A stretch of DNA of 64,000 nucleotides from Odontocerum albicorne (Eukaryota > Arthropoda > Insecta > Trichoptera > Odontoceridae). The position numbers and the translations under genes are program-made. Positions 1 through 10,211 of this stretch are shown here, one piece after another. The DNA lies in assembly GCA_949825065.1 (NCBI GenBank), contig OX463848.1, forward strand, positions 29,703,549 through 29,767,548, in the 5' to 3' direction. Position 1 is the first letter of the stretch; each line of letters starts with the position of its first letter. The notes under the pieces were generated by a model. The model was not told where the DNA came from. It saw only the letters and a list, made by a program, of their open reading frames with translations, and did not search any database.

Positions 1-326
1 AACTCTTCTTAATTAAAATAGTGATTTTTCAATCTCAGGTTATCGGAAATGAAAAAAAATCATTATTTTCTCTCTTTTTTTCTTAAGTTACAGGGAATGG
101 AAAACTTTTTAAAATCTATACACTGTGATAAGCGTGTAAAATGTTTTTTTTTTTAAAAAGGCAATCCACCCAAACTATGATGATTTGTGCCACCAAACCA
201 AATACATTATGCAATTATATGAGTCAATATAAAAAAAACAATTTCAAAATTTTTTAAACTAAGCTTCAAAAATTGTACAATCGATCTATAAATGGAGTAA
301 AATTATTTATTTAATATATAATTTAC
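1..326 (-). other. CK1 intron, left edge of window
   Basis: This is the start of the intron after kinase exon 4, whose donor (gtaaat on the minus strand) lies at 326-321. The sequence is AT-rich with poly-T and poly-A runs. The remaining kinase exons, coding for the end of the kinase lobe and the C-terminal tail, must lie beyond position 1. I see nothing else here. Confidence 0.7.
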
Positions 327-529
327 CTTGCAGAGTTCTTCAATGGGAGCAGAGAGCTTGCTCTCTGAGATGCATTCATACTTTTGCCTTTTGTTGGCAG
401 CTTTAAGTCCTTGCCAAGGCAGGGAGCCACGGTTAAAGTACATCAGCACGTAACCCAAGGATTCTAAGTCGTCTCTCCGGGACTGCTCGATGCCCAGATG
501 GGTGTTCACAGATGCATAACGTGCTGTAC
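327..529 (-). CDS. dco: CK1 delta/epsilon-like kinase, coding exon 4
   Basis: This exon encodes residues 176-242 of the joined model, beginning [12 protein letters not shown] and ending PIEELCK. The 203 nt are bounded by an acceptor (aaaatag) and a donor (gtaaat), and the phase matches exon 3 (shared Gly175). It carries the CK1 segment ARYAS...[21 protein letters not shown], the PWQGLKA motif and the KRQKYE basic patch. Arg178 and Lys224, the anion-binding pair known in CK1, are both present. Asn220 stands where CK1 delta/epsilon usually has Thr (a known autophosphorylation position), Cys227 replaces Arg, and ESK replaces the usual EKK. The family normally continues with GYPSEF, which must come from an exon outside the window. 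The kinase identity is certain; which paralog it is remains less so. Confidence 0.93.
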
Positions 530-1133
530 CTATTTTGGGAATTAAAAAAACAAATTAATACAAAATTTCTTTTATACTGTAATCAACACTTGAAATTAAA
601 TTCTGGAATATTGTGGTTAAAACCAATAACAATTTTCCATGCTTTAAATTGAGTTTTTATTGCAAAATATGCAATAAGAACTCAATTTAAAAGAAATTTC
701 GTATAGAATCATTAAGAACTATTTAAAGGAATTATCAAATAAAAAACAAAACATGAGTACTAGAGCAATAGTACACTTTAATCCATAAGGTAAAAATGTG
801 CATAGATTAAAACTGGATTCTCATTTGACCATGGTCATACCGCAAGCTGCTCACAAGCAACCTTTGAGTTGACTGTAAACTGAATAGCATTCACATAGTA
901 TTTTTAATAAAGGTTCAAGTCAGGTTGTCAAGTTCATTCTGAAATCCGCTTAAGCCTGATAGTATAACTGCAGCCAAGTAGGAACCCGGTGTTGAAGCAG
1001 TTAGTCCCCTAATACATATGTAGATGAAGTATGAGAAAAAACACCTCTAAGGGAAAGGCACTTTAAACCCCACAATAGTGGGTTAAAGAAAATAACTAAA
1101 ATAATATTAAAATTTTATATAAAACGCACAAAC
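530..1133 (-). other. CK1 intron 3
   Basis: This intron runs from the exon 3 donor (gtttgt) to the exon 4 acceptor. Its only structure is a hairpin at 643-691 (22-bp arms with one mismatch and a 5-nt loop), listed separately. I see no transposon in it. Confidence 0.7.
643..691. repeat. 22-bp inverted repeat (hairpin)
   Basis: The left arm 643-664 begins tttaaattgag and the right arm 670-691 ends ctcaatttaaa. They pair over 22 positions with one mismatch around the loop aaata. It lies within kinase intron 3. The hairpin is too short for a usual animal pre-miRNA and could be the remnant of a small foldback element. Confidence 0.75.
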
Positions 1134-1469
1134 CTGTCAAATTTTTGTTCTCCTTATATTCTATATGTAATAATGTTCTAGGGTCACGATATCGCTTGGC
1201 AAGGCCAAAGTCTATGATGTGCACCAAGTTGCCTTTCTTGCCGAGTCCCATAAGGAAATTGTCAGGCTTGATATCCCGATGGATGAAGTTCTTGTTATGT
1301 ATGTACTCGATACGTGCAATGAGCTGGTCCGCCAGCAGCAGCACCGTCTTGAGGGAGAAACGACGAGAGCAGTACATGAACAGGTCCTCCAGGGATGGAC
1401 CCAATAGTTCCATCACCATCACCTCGTAGTCCCCCTCGGAGCCAGACCATTTTAGCACCGGAATACCGT
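1134..1469 (-). CDS. dco: CK1 delta/epsilon-like kinase, coding exon 3 (catalytic core)
   Basis: This exon encodes residues 63-175 and joins in phase to exon 2 (codon 63 split, Asp) and exon 4 (codon 175 split, Gly). It holds the hinge and catalytic loop: [13 protein letters not shown] at about 80-93, HRDIKPDN at 126-133 with catalytic Asp128, [11 protein letters not shown] with Asp149 of the DFG motif, and KNLTG at 171-175. Numbering coincides with vertebrate CK1 delta, without insertions or deletions. One difference is unusual: where CK1 delta/epsilon reads QHIPYRE, this reads LHIEYKE, so Pro166 is Glu and Arg168 is Lys in the activation segment. All catalytic residues are intact. The acceptor is ttgtag before 1469 and the donor gtttgt follows 1134. 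Confidence 0.95.
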
Positions 1470-2932
1470 CTACAAATTTTAAAATTTTAAGCTCTCATTA
1501 TCTTGAGCATTACAAACATTTCTCATACACTTAAAAAATGGTTTTCAGATTGTAGCAAAATCAATTCTAAAGGTTAACAATACAAACCTGGACAGAAAGT
1601 GCTCCCCAGCCAATTGCATACGATAAGACCACATTTGAAAATCTACTAAAGGCCATGACACTGTTACACAAAAGGAGTCAATTCATCGCCACAGATTTAT
1701 CATCAACATTTAGCGAAAATATTGTATTAAAATATAATTCACCCAACAAAGATTTTTGTGCTTTTTAAAAAGTCCAAAATATGAGTATATTCTTTATGTC
1801 TGCCAATTTAATCCGTAACTCCTTACTCTACGGAATAATAAATTTTCAGAGTATAATGACATAAAAAAGATGTAGAAAAGCCCTTGAACAAAATGTTTTT
1901 ATTCAAATACTCAAAAAGGAAAAAAAATATAAAACCATTTTTTTTTTAAATTTCAAATGAATAAAATGAAAACTATACCTTGAAAGATGATACAATATTT
2001 TAAAACAAGTATAACAGGAAGAAAAAACCACTAATAGATAAGGTTAAAAATCAGATCAGTTTTGAAGTAATTGTCAACGCTTTAAAGACCTTGCAACTAT
2101 ATAAGTATTCACAAACTGCATTATTGTGGAATTTCCTGTTATTATCACTTTTTATTAGATAAAAATAATCAAATTCTTATGATTTATTAAAATTATACAA
2201 TATAAACATTCATCTACGAAAAGGAGACATTTATTTCATTTATTTAAACTATATTTTATTAAGTCCTTTGCACATTACAGGTTTCCCTAAGTCACGCAAT
2301 GAACAAATATATCAAAAAGTACAAAAAAACCATTCATTATTTTTTTAAAGTTTGATAAAAATTACTGTAAAAATGTGTATGAATAAAATTAAAACAAATA
2401 ATAGCATGTTATAAATAATATTAAAAAATTATACTAGATTTGAGTGTTTTCCCGAAAGAGTTGAGTGGCGTATAAAAAATGCCTATCTAAGTCACACGGT
2501 TAAAAAGCGTGATTGTTCTACCTTCTAGAATTCCCAAATGCAGGTTTGTTATATATATACACGAGTAGGTTGATAACACAATCTAGTACTTCCTTTGCCA
2601 TATTTGGAGCATTGTAGACTATAAAGCAGATATGATCAAGGATGAAATTTATATATTTGAATACATTCCAAGTATAAATTAGACAGTTAAGTTTAAATAA
2701 GACTCATATAGATGGTGTTTATTTATCTATGGCATTCAGAGCACAAATTTCTTACTTTATATAGTTATGAAAATAATATTATTAGTCTCTGAATTCAAAT
2801 TCAAAAGATTTTCAAGGAATTCACACCAACTGAGTCAGTGCTTTTAAACTCTTGAAATCATAATTCTATCTGACATATACAATCATTTTTCTATTTGAGT
2901 GGCTTGACAGATACTAGCATCTATGTTATATA
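1470..2932 (-). other. CK1 intron 2, proximal part
   Basis: AT-rich intron sequence with no recognisable gene or mobile element before the mariner at 2933. Confidence 0.6.
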
Positions 2933-3105
2933 TTGGGAGTACAAATTAGTTCGGTCCGTTTCCAAAAGATGGCTCTGGCTGTTATGAATGGTTCAGTGAC
3001 AGCCGATTTTGGCGGTTTCAGAGAGGTTAGACATCTGCCAATATAATATTCAGTTTATATCGCTTTGAGTTTCATGCAAAAACCTTGTTTTGTACAGTGT
3101 TGAAA

Positions 3106-4225
3106 ATGTCGAATTTTGTGTTAACCAAGCAGCATTTGCGGGAGGTTTTAATTTTCTGCTTTAATTGGAAGAAAAGTGCTATCGAATGCTTGTCGAAGTT
3201 TTTGGTGACGCTGCTCCAACTGATAAATCATGTAGGAAATGGTTTCGACGTTTCAAGGATGGAGATTTCAGCGTCGAAGACAAGCCTCGCTCTGGACAGC
3301 CAAAAAAATTCGAGGACAAAGAATTAGAGGCATTACTCGAAGAAGATCAGAGTCAAACGCAAGAGGAGCTTGCAGAATCATTGGGAGTGACTCAACAAGC
3401 CGTTTCCGTACGATTGAGAGCCATGGGAATAATTAAAAAAGATGAGAAGTGGATATTCTACGACAACCCCAAGAAGAAAAAATACTACGCTAAGCCCGGT
3501 CAATCGTTGCCATCGACCTCAACATCAACACCAAAACCGAACATACAGTACCCGACGGTAAGTAATACACATGGCTTTGTAGAGCGTCGTCTCTGTCACA
3601 CGATGCGTTAAAAGTCCGGTACGCGATGAATCAACGAAACACGTGTATGAATGAGAGATGATGCTCTACAAAGCCGAAGATAGTCGATTATGGCAGACAG
3701 TCTCTTTCTTAGCCCGATGTGTATTACTTACCGCCGGGTACTGTACTTGGTTCGAAGATCATGCTCTGTATCTGGTGGGACCAAAGGGGTGTTGTTTACT
3801 ATGAGGTGCTGAAACCTGGTGATTACATTACGAGCGATCGGTATCGGCTACAATTAATTAGTTTGAGCCGTGCATTGCGAGAAAAACGGCCGGAATACGA
3901 GCAAAGACATGATAAAGTTATTCTTCTTCATGACAACGCTTGGCCTCATATCGCAAAAGTCGTAAAAAAATATTTGGAAACACTCAAATGGGATGTTTTA
4001 CCGCACCCGCCGTATTCCCCGGACATTGCTCCTTCTGATTACTGGTTGTTCCGAAGGATGCAGCACGATTTGGCAGGTCACCGGTTCACTTCTTTCGTAG
4101 AAACCGAAAATTGGCTCCAAACTTGGATCGCCTCAAAAGACGAGTCATTTTTTCGAGATGGAATTCGAAAACTGCCTGAGAGATGGGACAAAGTAGTAGC
4201 CAGCGATGGACAATACTTTAATTGA
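3106..4225 (+). pseudogene. Mariner transposase pseudogene
   Basis: This is the coding remnant inside the mariner at 2933-4302. The order is a short N-terminal piece, a one-base frameshift, the DNA-binding region, an in-frame deletion of roughly 40 codons relative to intact relatives, the first catalytic Asp in DEKW, the MITE interruption, then the rest of the DD34D domain to the final VVASDGQYFN. It cannot give a complete protein. Confidence 0.9.
3546..3743. mobile_element. TA-flanked MITE, copy 1 (198 bp)
   Basis: A non-autonomous element begins CAGTACCCGACGGTAAGTAA and ends with the inverse, flanked by TA at 3544-3545 and 3744-3745. The inverted repeats run far inward, including the gagcgtcgtctctgtca and ctctacaaagccgaag blocks, so most of the element is foldback. 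It interrupts the mariner transposase. Removing the MITE and one TA restores the mariner reading frame (PNI-LGSKIM), which confirms the boundaries. A TA duplication and a CAGT terminus fit a Tc1/mariner-superfamily MITE. Confidence 0.92.
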
Positions 4226-4302
4226 TCTGTTAATTCATTTTGTTTACAAATAAATGCATTTTTGAACACAAAAAAACGGACCGAACTAATTTGTACACCC
4301 AA

Positions 4303-4445
4303 TATTTGAACTATAGTACTAACATGTGACTTAGACTGACCAGAGAATGTACATTAAACTTGGGCATTGACATAACCATTAAAAATCCATGCAGTAAATT
4401 TTTTTTACATACTCAACAATATCATGTACTATGCAAGTACGAGTA
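4303..4445. other. Intron sequence between two mobile elements
   Basis: Short AT-rich stretch of kinase intron 2 between the mariner and the second MITE; nothing else seen. Confidence 0.5.
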
Positions 4446-4698
4446 CAGTACTCGGCGGTAAGTAATACACACCGGGCTTAAGAAAGAGACTGTCGGCCAT
4501 AATCGGATAACTTCGGCTTTGTAGAGCGTCGTCTCTGTCATTCATACACATGTTCCATCATGATTTGTCAGTCGTTGTCAAGCGTAACCGTAGCACATTG
4601 TGCGACAGAGACGACGCTCTACAAAGCCGAAGTTAGCCAATTATGGCCGACAGTCTCTTTCTTAAGCCCAATGTGTATTTACTTACCGCCGGGTACTG
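4446..4698. mobile_element. TA-flanked MITE, copy 2 (253 bp)
   Basis: Same family as the MITE at 3546-3743, in kinase intron 2, with TA at 4444-4445 and 4699-4700. The long arms read inward through gcttaagaaagagactgtcg, ataatcgg, and cggctttgtagagcgtcgtc, with a non-palindromic centre near 4555-4600. It is the least deleted of the three copies in the window. Confidence 0.92.
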
Positions 4699-4700
4699 TA

Positions 4701-6795
4701 CATAATATGCTTAGATTTGCTTTGTAAGCATTTGGTACAAAAATATAAACGTTTCAAGTATAACGATATGAAACTTAGAATACAAAAGTAATTATCACTA
4801 ACATATTTTCAATAAAAAGAATGAAGATTTTAAAAAAGGCCAATACACTTTTGTAATGGTAAAGCATAATGTAATCATGATACGGCAGATAAATTAAGAT
4901 TTGTCCTCTCTACCTACCCTAAATAAAATATGGTGTGATGACACATTTATGTATAGTAACTAATGCAATATGTCGTGTTAGATAGAATCCATAAAGACCT
5001 CTGAAAACGAACTATTTGAAATTCACTGATCTAAGCGCCCCACCCACTAAAAATGGATAACCATTTACAACAAAGCAATCAACACCCACCGTTGTCTTAT
5101 TATTGTAATATTTCTAAGATAAAATTATGGCTCTCCATAAATTGCACGGAGATATACACATATCACTATCACTTTTAGCGTTTTTATTTTGCTTTATGAA
5201 ATATATTTCTAAGCCCCACAATAATCCATATTAGGTACATTATAGTTATATTGTGAGAGTATTGTATTGCTTTTTGTAATGCTAAATTTTATATTAATTT
5301 TTTTTTTATAAAATAATAGTATTTAAATTTAAATTCCGTAAAAATATGTATGTAATAGCTTCTTTAAATAAAGAAGTCACATGGTTTCATTACCTCATTT
5401 TAAAGTTTGGAGTGTATGAGGTCTAACTCTGAATACAAATTACGAGTTTTTAAGACTAGAAATTCTTATTTAATATTTAGGTCGGACTATGAATATGTGA
5501 TGTGATTTTCTCAATTTGAAATCAGGTCACTTCCTTTTAAATTAAAACTCTCGAGATATTTTTTATTTTATCTTTACCAAAAATTTCCTCATTTTTTTAG
5601 CAATATTTTTGTATTGTTTTTATTACAATTAGATTATATTTTGAGCAAGCTGGGGTGATAGTGGGCAATAAAGGTGTTCAAAGACACTTAATGGCTACGT
5701 TTGCTCAAATTAATCAATAAGATAAATTTCAGACTATAATTCGCTGTAGAAAAAAAAACAATTAATTTGATAATATTTTTTATGTGAGATCTCAAGCTAT
5801 ATATCAAATATTTCTTTTATTTAAGCGCAGCCCAACTTAAAAGGAATAAAACAAGAGTGTTTACACCTTGCCGCCCCTATCCTCAAGGTATAGAATTACA
5901 ATTATGTGTTAACAGAATTAAATAAAACATTGTATACATTTAACAATTTTACCATTACACTGTATACAATACAATACATTATTTTATTTTGATAAGAAAT
6001 TTGTATTTCTATTAAAGAGAGAAAACACAATATTATCATTTAGAATGTCATTATGCTTCAATATATCACCCAGCTTGATTAAGCAGGTCTTAGTGCACGA
6101 TGCACTCTATAGGCATGTGTTTTATCTCCTATATGAAGGTTTCGTTCTATTGTGAGATATGCACTCATTGAGACAATTTGAAACCTTATTGATAGTCGAG
6201 ACTAAGCACAGTATATGCAGAAAGGAATGTGGAAGTAAAAATGTATTCTTAGGACATATTTCATTTTTAATGTTCTCAAAATACTCGTATATACTATTTC
6301 CTTGTCGATAGAAAAAAACGCATCCCCACCTTTCATTTTCTTGAGATCTGTATAATTCCTCAATCCTTATATTTCCTTCTAGTAAAACCAAATTCACTTG
6401 CAACTATACCACAATGGTCTTTGTCTATCACAAAACCAACTCCAATTTGCACTGTAAATCTTTTTTTAATATAATAGTTTCATGTCCAAACATCATTTTT
6501 TAAACAGAATATTTCTCATATTGAACCAATTAGGACACTATTAGATAAATTTAAATATGGAATATTGAACGCAATCATTTTCATTCACAAATGTATACAC
6601 TAGTGGGAAAATGTAGATCAAAGCAACTAGAAACATGTCTTACAAATAAAATGTACATTTGAACATTACACTACAGACTCTTCTCTACCTCGGCAATAAT
6701 TCAGTATGAATGAGCTTTAGATGAGGTTGCAAATACTATAATACATACATTATAGTTAACAATAGTTTGACTTATTATTGTATATTATTCCATAC
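4701..6795 (-). other. CK1 intron 2, remainder
   Basis: AT-rich intron. The only repeat I recognise is the block at 5325-5540, shared with 44745-44895. No coding exon is evident before exon 2. Confidence 0.55.
5325..5540. repeat. Dispersed repeat E, copy 1
   Basis: This matches 44745-44895 in the same orientation through diverged blocks: tagcttc.ttaaat, catggtttcatta.ctc, cgact/aactctgaatac, aatatttaggt.ggacta and gtcact. I cannot assign a class; it carries no coding motif. Confidence 0.6.
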
Positions 6796-6906
6796 CTCCT
6801 CCCTGCAGGTGCCTGTAGATTTTGCTCTCCGTGTGTAGTTGCGGGTGGCGAGCATTTAAGCATTCTAACTTTATGGCTACTTCCTCTCCGGTGACTATGC
6901 TTGTCC
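6796..6906 (-). CDS. dco: CK1 delta/epsilon-like kinase, coding exon 2
   Basis: This exon encodes residues 27-62 ([14 protein letters not shown]...LQGG). The 111 nt run from an acceptor (ttaacag) to a donor (gtatgg), with split codons at both ends that join to exons 1 and 3. VAIK places the ATP-binding Lys at residue 38, as in CK1 delta/epsilon. HPQL and ESKIY of the CK1 N-lobe are also visible. The sequence around residues 42-50 (CLNARHPQL) mixes delta-type and alpha-type positions, one of the signs of divergence. Confidence 0.94.
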
Positions 6907-7597
6907 CTGTTAACAATCAAATCAGAAATTATCAATCCATAAAAAAATGGGGAGATATTGGCAACATCACTGTCTGAATAAACATTGACAAAATTATTTG
7001 TGACATTTGAGCGCTACCATAATAATACAACTTTAACAAAATTAATTTCATGCTTATGTCTGTCACACTTGACACAAGTATTTGTGAAGAAAACAAAATA
7101 CTTTTGAATTATTCAGTTTTGTATATTTCTCATATCATAACTGCCAATTTTCAATTTTGGGTTTGCCTAGAATCAAGCCCAGGATTCTGATGAATACAAT
7201 GCAAGATAATTAGAGCACTGGTACCAAAGGTGTTGCTTTGTATTCTATAACCATTAGAGCACTGGCACCAACAACTGTTAGATATGTTGTATTTTTTGTG
7301 AAAATTGGCAGTTCCGTGAAAGTATTCTTATATCATGTTACGTAGGCTTTTTGGTTGAGGGCAGAAGGGTACATAAACCTTTCCCTACATTGAAAATCAT
7401 AAACTAAAATAATCTCCTGTAATCTTATCTGCATATATTTAAATTTCTTATACATATAAACAAATGAATGAAAGATTATGAAAATTAACATTCATATAAG
7501 AAAACTGTGGTTTAGTTATGAATTGCACAAAATGCTTAAAATTATGGGTAGCAGTTGATCAGGAAGACTATCCAAGAGGTGAAATAATAGCACATAT
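6907..7597 (-). other. CK1 intron 1, distal part
   Basis: AT-rich intron sequence. A short segment (agagcactgg[tc]acca) repeats around 7213 and 7257, but I see no element. Confidence 0.5.
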
Positions 7598-7820
7598 CTT
7601 CAAAACGAAAGTACATCACGCCAAATATCCTTTCAAACAAAAGTCCACCATGTCAAATATTTTACAAACAAAAGCCCACCATGGCCAATATCTTCCAAAC
7701 AAAAGCACATCATGGCAAATAACTTCTAAACAAAAGTATATAACGGCAAATATCTTCCAAACAAAAGCACATCATGACAAATGTCTTCCAAACAGCACAT
7801 CATGACAAATATCGTCTTAA
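7598..7820. repeat. 31-bp minisatellite in CK1 intron 1
   Basis: About seven diverged head-to-tail copies of a unit of about 31 bp containing aaacaaaagcacatcatggc and aaatatcttcc. The unit is open in one frame in some copies, giving a spurious repetitive reading frame. Some copies have lost bases. Confidence 0.85.
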
Positions 7821-8687
7821 TGAAACAAACTTTTTTGAAGAAAATTGTTAGTAAGAATTTATTGTAAAAAAGATGTAAAAGGTACATTATGAAGATACTC
7901 ATTTGAATAAATATCAACATGTAGAACTTATTCAAAATTTATATTTTTTATGTCTTCTGTAACTAAACTTTGTAGTCGGGCATATTTTCAGAAACAAATT
8001 ACATGATTAGGAAGTCAGAATAGTTAAAATATAAAGATATTCTTTTCCTTGACTATTTTAGAAACTTTTTCACATGCAAGCTGTGTGAACACGTCAATTA
8101 TAAAAATTGAGGAGTCCTCAGATTTCATTATGTTTTTTTATATCACAATGCTAGCAGATAAGCTTAAATATATGACATATCAAATCACTACCATTTATGA
8201 TACACTCTGTGAGATTCTTCTCCCTTGACTGGCTATAATATGAGCTAAAATAGTGTATACCTGTTAAGGTCAATGAACTGGCTTGTCAAATCCTGTACTA
8301 TCTTAAATAATTCTAACTTCACAAAACACTGAAAAGAAATCTTCAAAACTGAAAAACGCAGAACAAAGAATTGTGGAAACTTTCTAGTATTGAGTTGTCC
8401 AGAAAGTAATTTGTATTTCTAGGAAGTCGTAAGGACAAAATTTTCATTGCTTACTTCATTCCAAATGTACTGAATGTGTATTATTATGAAAAATAATCAT
8501 TGCTTGGGCGGTTTCATTTTGGCCTCATTTTGAAGACTTAACAAAATAAGATGTTTTTTCAGTGCTTGATGGTTTTTTTTATAACCGCAAAGGTACTGGA
8601 TATTAAAAAAAAATGCAACATAAAACAAAAAAATATATACGTAAAATGTATGGCAACAATGCAGTAAATGGTTTTGTATCAAATGTG

Positions 8688-8890
8688 ATTTAAAAAATTT
8701 CGTAATGGTGATACGACAATCAAAGATGGTGCCCGTTCTGGAAAGCCGATTACCACTGATGACCAAATCAAGGCTTTCGTCGAGATTAACCAGCATTCTA
8801 TCATATGAGATACTGGAAAATATCGAAAACCACCGTTCAAGAACATTTGGTAAAGCTTGATTACATAAATTGCTATGAAAATGACATAAA
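8688..8890 (+). mobile_element. Mariner fragment (helix-turn-helix region)
   Basis: A decayed piece of a mariner transposase DNA-binding domain. Translation gives FRNGDTTIKDGARSGKPITT, then DDQIKAFVE and, after a stop, TTVQEHLVKLDYIN. It resembles the Hsmar1/cecropia-type N-terminus and differs from the neighbouring mariner at 8922. No terminal repeats are visible. Confidence 0.75.
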
Positions 8891-8921
8891 AATATGAAAT
8901 TACTTTTCAGACAACCTATTA

Positions 8922-10209
8922 TTAGGTGTACAAATAAGTTTCCGCCGTTTTTTATAAAAAAATGGGCATTTATTGTGAAAGAACGGAACCTCATGTTTTG
9001 TTCGAAGTAGTACCCATCGCTTGCCACTACTTTTCCCCATCTTTCTGTCAGCATACGAATACCGCGTCAGTCATCATCATCATCTTTTGAGGCTATCAAC
9101 GAATCGACTCAATTTTTGGTATCTTCATATGATGTGAAGTGCTGCTCAGACAGGCCATGCGTCATCGATCAAAACAAGTGGTAATCAGAAGGAGCAATGT
9201 CTGGTGAATACAGCGGGTGGGGTAAAACTTCTCAATTGAGTGTTTCCAAATAGGTTTTGACCGGTGCCGCAACATGTGGACTAGCATTATCATGCAGGAG
9301 AATAATTTTGTCGTGTCTGGCGTAGTAGTGGGCGCGCTTTTCCTCGAGTGCTCGACTCAATCTCATCAATTATGTTCGGTAGACAGCCCCAGCAATGGTT
9401 TCATTCGGTTTGAGCAACTCATAATACACGACACCAAGCTGATCCCACCAAATACACAACAAGAGTTTTTTTCCATGAATATTTGGCTTAGCCGTAGATG
9501 TTGAAGCATGACCAGGGGATCCCCATGATTTCTTCCTTTTTGGATTATCATAATGGATGCATTTTTCATCACCAGTGACTATATGGTGCAGAAAACCCTT
9601 TCGTTTATGCCTGGCAAGCAGCATTTCACATGTGGAAAATTGGCATTCAAAGTTTCTCCGTGTCAGTTCATATGAATCCCAATTTCTTTGTTTTTGAATC
9701 ATTCCCAATGATTTCAACCCATGTGAAATTGCTTGTTGAGTCACTCCTAATGTAAGTGCAAGTTCTTCTTGCGTTTGGCACGAATCTTGATCCAATAATA
9801 CTTCCAATTCCGCGTCTTCGTACACTTTCGGCCTTCCGCTACGTTCTTTGTCTTCGATGTCAAATTCACCGTTCTTAAACTTTTGAAACCACTCACGACA
9901 ACTTCTCTCACTTAAGGCAGCCTCACCATATGCTTCTACAAGCAATCGATGCGCCTCAGCTGCAGATTTCTTCAAATTGAAGAAGTAAATCTAAAGTTCC
10001 CGCAAATGACGCTTATTCGGCTCAAAACTTGACATTTTCGAACACAAAAAAATATGTTATACTGATAAAAATTCACTAATATTTCAAGGTCATGTTGTTG
10101 ACAGATGTCCAACCTTACGATAATGACATTTTACATCTGACAATTTTAACCATAACTTACTGGTGGCGCCAACTTTTGTCAAACGGCGGTGACTTATTTG
10201 TACACCCAA
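8922..10209 (-). mobile_element. Mariner element, full length but dead
   Basis: A 1288-bp mariner lies in kinase intron 1 in the same direction as the gene. Its terminal repeats read TTAGGTGTACAAATAAGT at the left and TTGGGTGTACAAATAAGT inverted at the right, with TA at 8920-8921 and 10210-10211. The transposase frame starts at 10035 (MSSFEPNKRHLREL) and meets a TAG at once. It then runs through the DNA-binding region and TGDEKCIHYDN, shifts frame near 9370, and carries several more stops. The motifs HDNASPH and SPDIAPSDYHLF remain readable. Confidence 0.93.
8980..10035 (-). pseudogene. Mariner transposase pseudogene
   Basis: The transposase of the element at 8922-10209 is broken by a stop after codon 14, a frameshift near 9370, and stops in TLN*EVLPHP, DYHLF*, TKN*VDS and DDDDD*RGI. 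The longest open stretch (9975-9370, 201 codons) covers the paired helix-turn-helix region, TGDEKC (Cys for the usual Trp) and CIWWDQLGVVYYELLKP. It ends VVASDGYYFE, as in the mariner family. Confidence 0.9.
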
Positions 10210-10211
10210 TA

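Larger units (their letters stand above)
2933..4302 (+). mobile_element. Mariner element, dead, carrying a MITE
   Basis: A mariner sits in kinase intron 2, opposite to the gene. Its terminal inverted repeats of about 29 bp (TTGGG[A]GTACAAATTAG at the left, reverse complement at the right) differ at one or two positions, and TA target duplications lie at 2931-2932 and 4303-4304. The transposase starts at 3106 (MSNFVLTKQHLREV), shifts frame near 3175, and continues as the helix-turn-helix region (SCRKWFRRFKDGDF, TQEELAESLGVTQQAVS). The segment between the helix-turn-helix and the first catalytic Asp (DEKW) is deleted in frame. A MITE then splits the coding sequence at 3546-3743. The C-terminal part (3747-4225) keeps LLHDNAWPH and SPDIAPSDYWLF, with Trp for the usual Arg in HDNARPH. 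Confidence 0.93.

Noticed and set aside
643..691. microRNA precursor
   Set aside because: The stem-loop is only 49 nt with a 5-nt loop, shorter than usual animal precursors, and nothing else supports it.
1145..1429. Open frames on the plus strand across kinase exon 3
   Set aside because: They are antisense shadows of the conserved kinase exon, with no family resemblance.
7518..7805. 95-codon open frame in kinase intron 1
   Set aside because: It is mostly the 31-bp repeat read in one frame.
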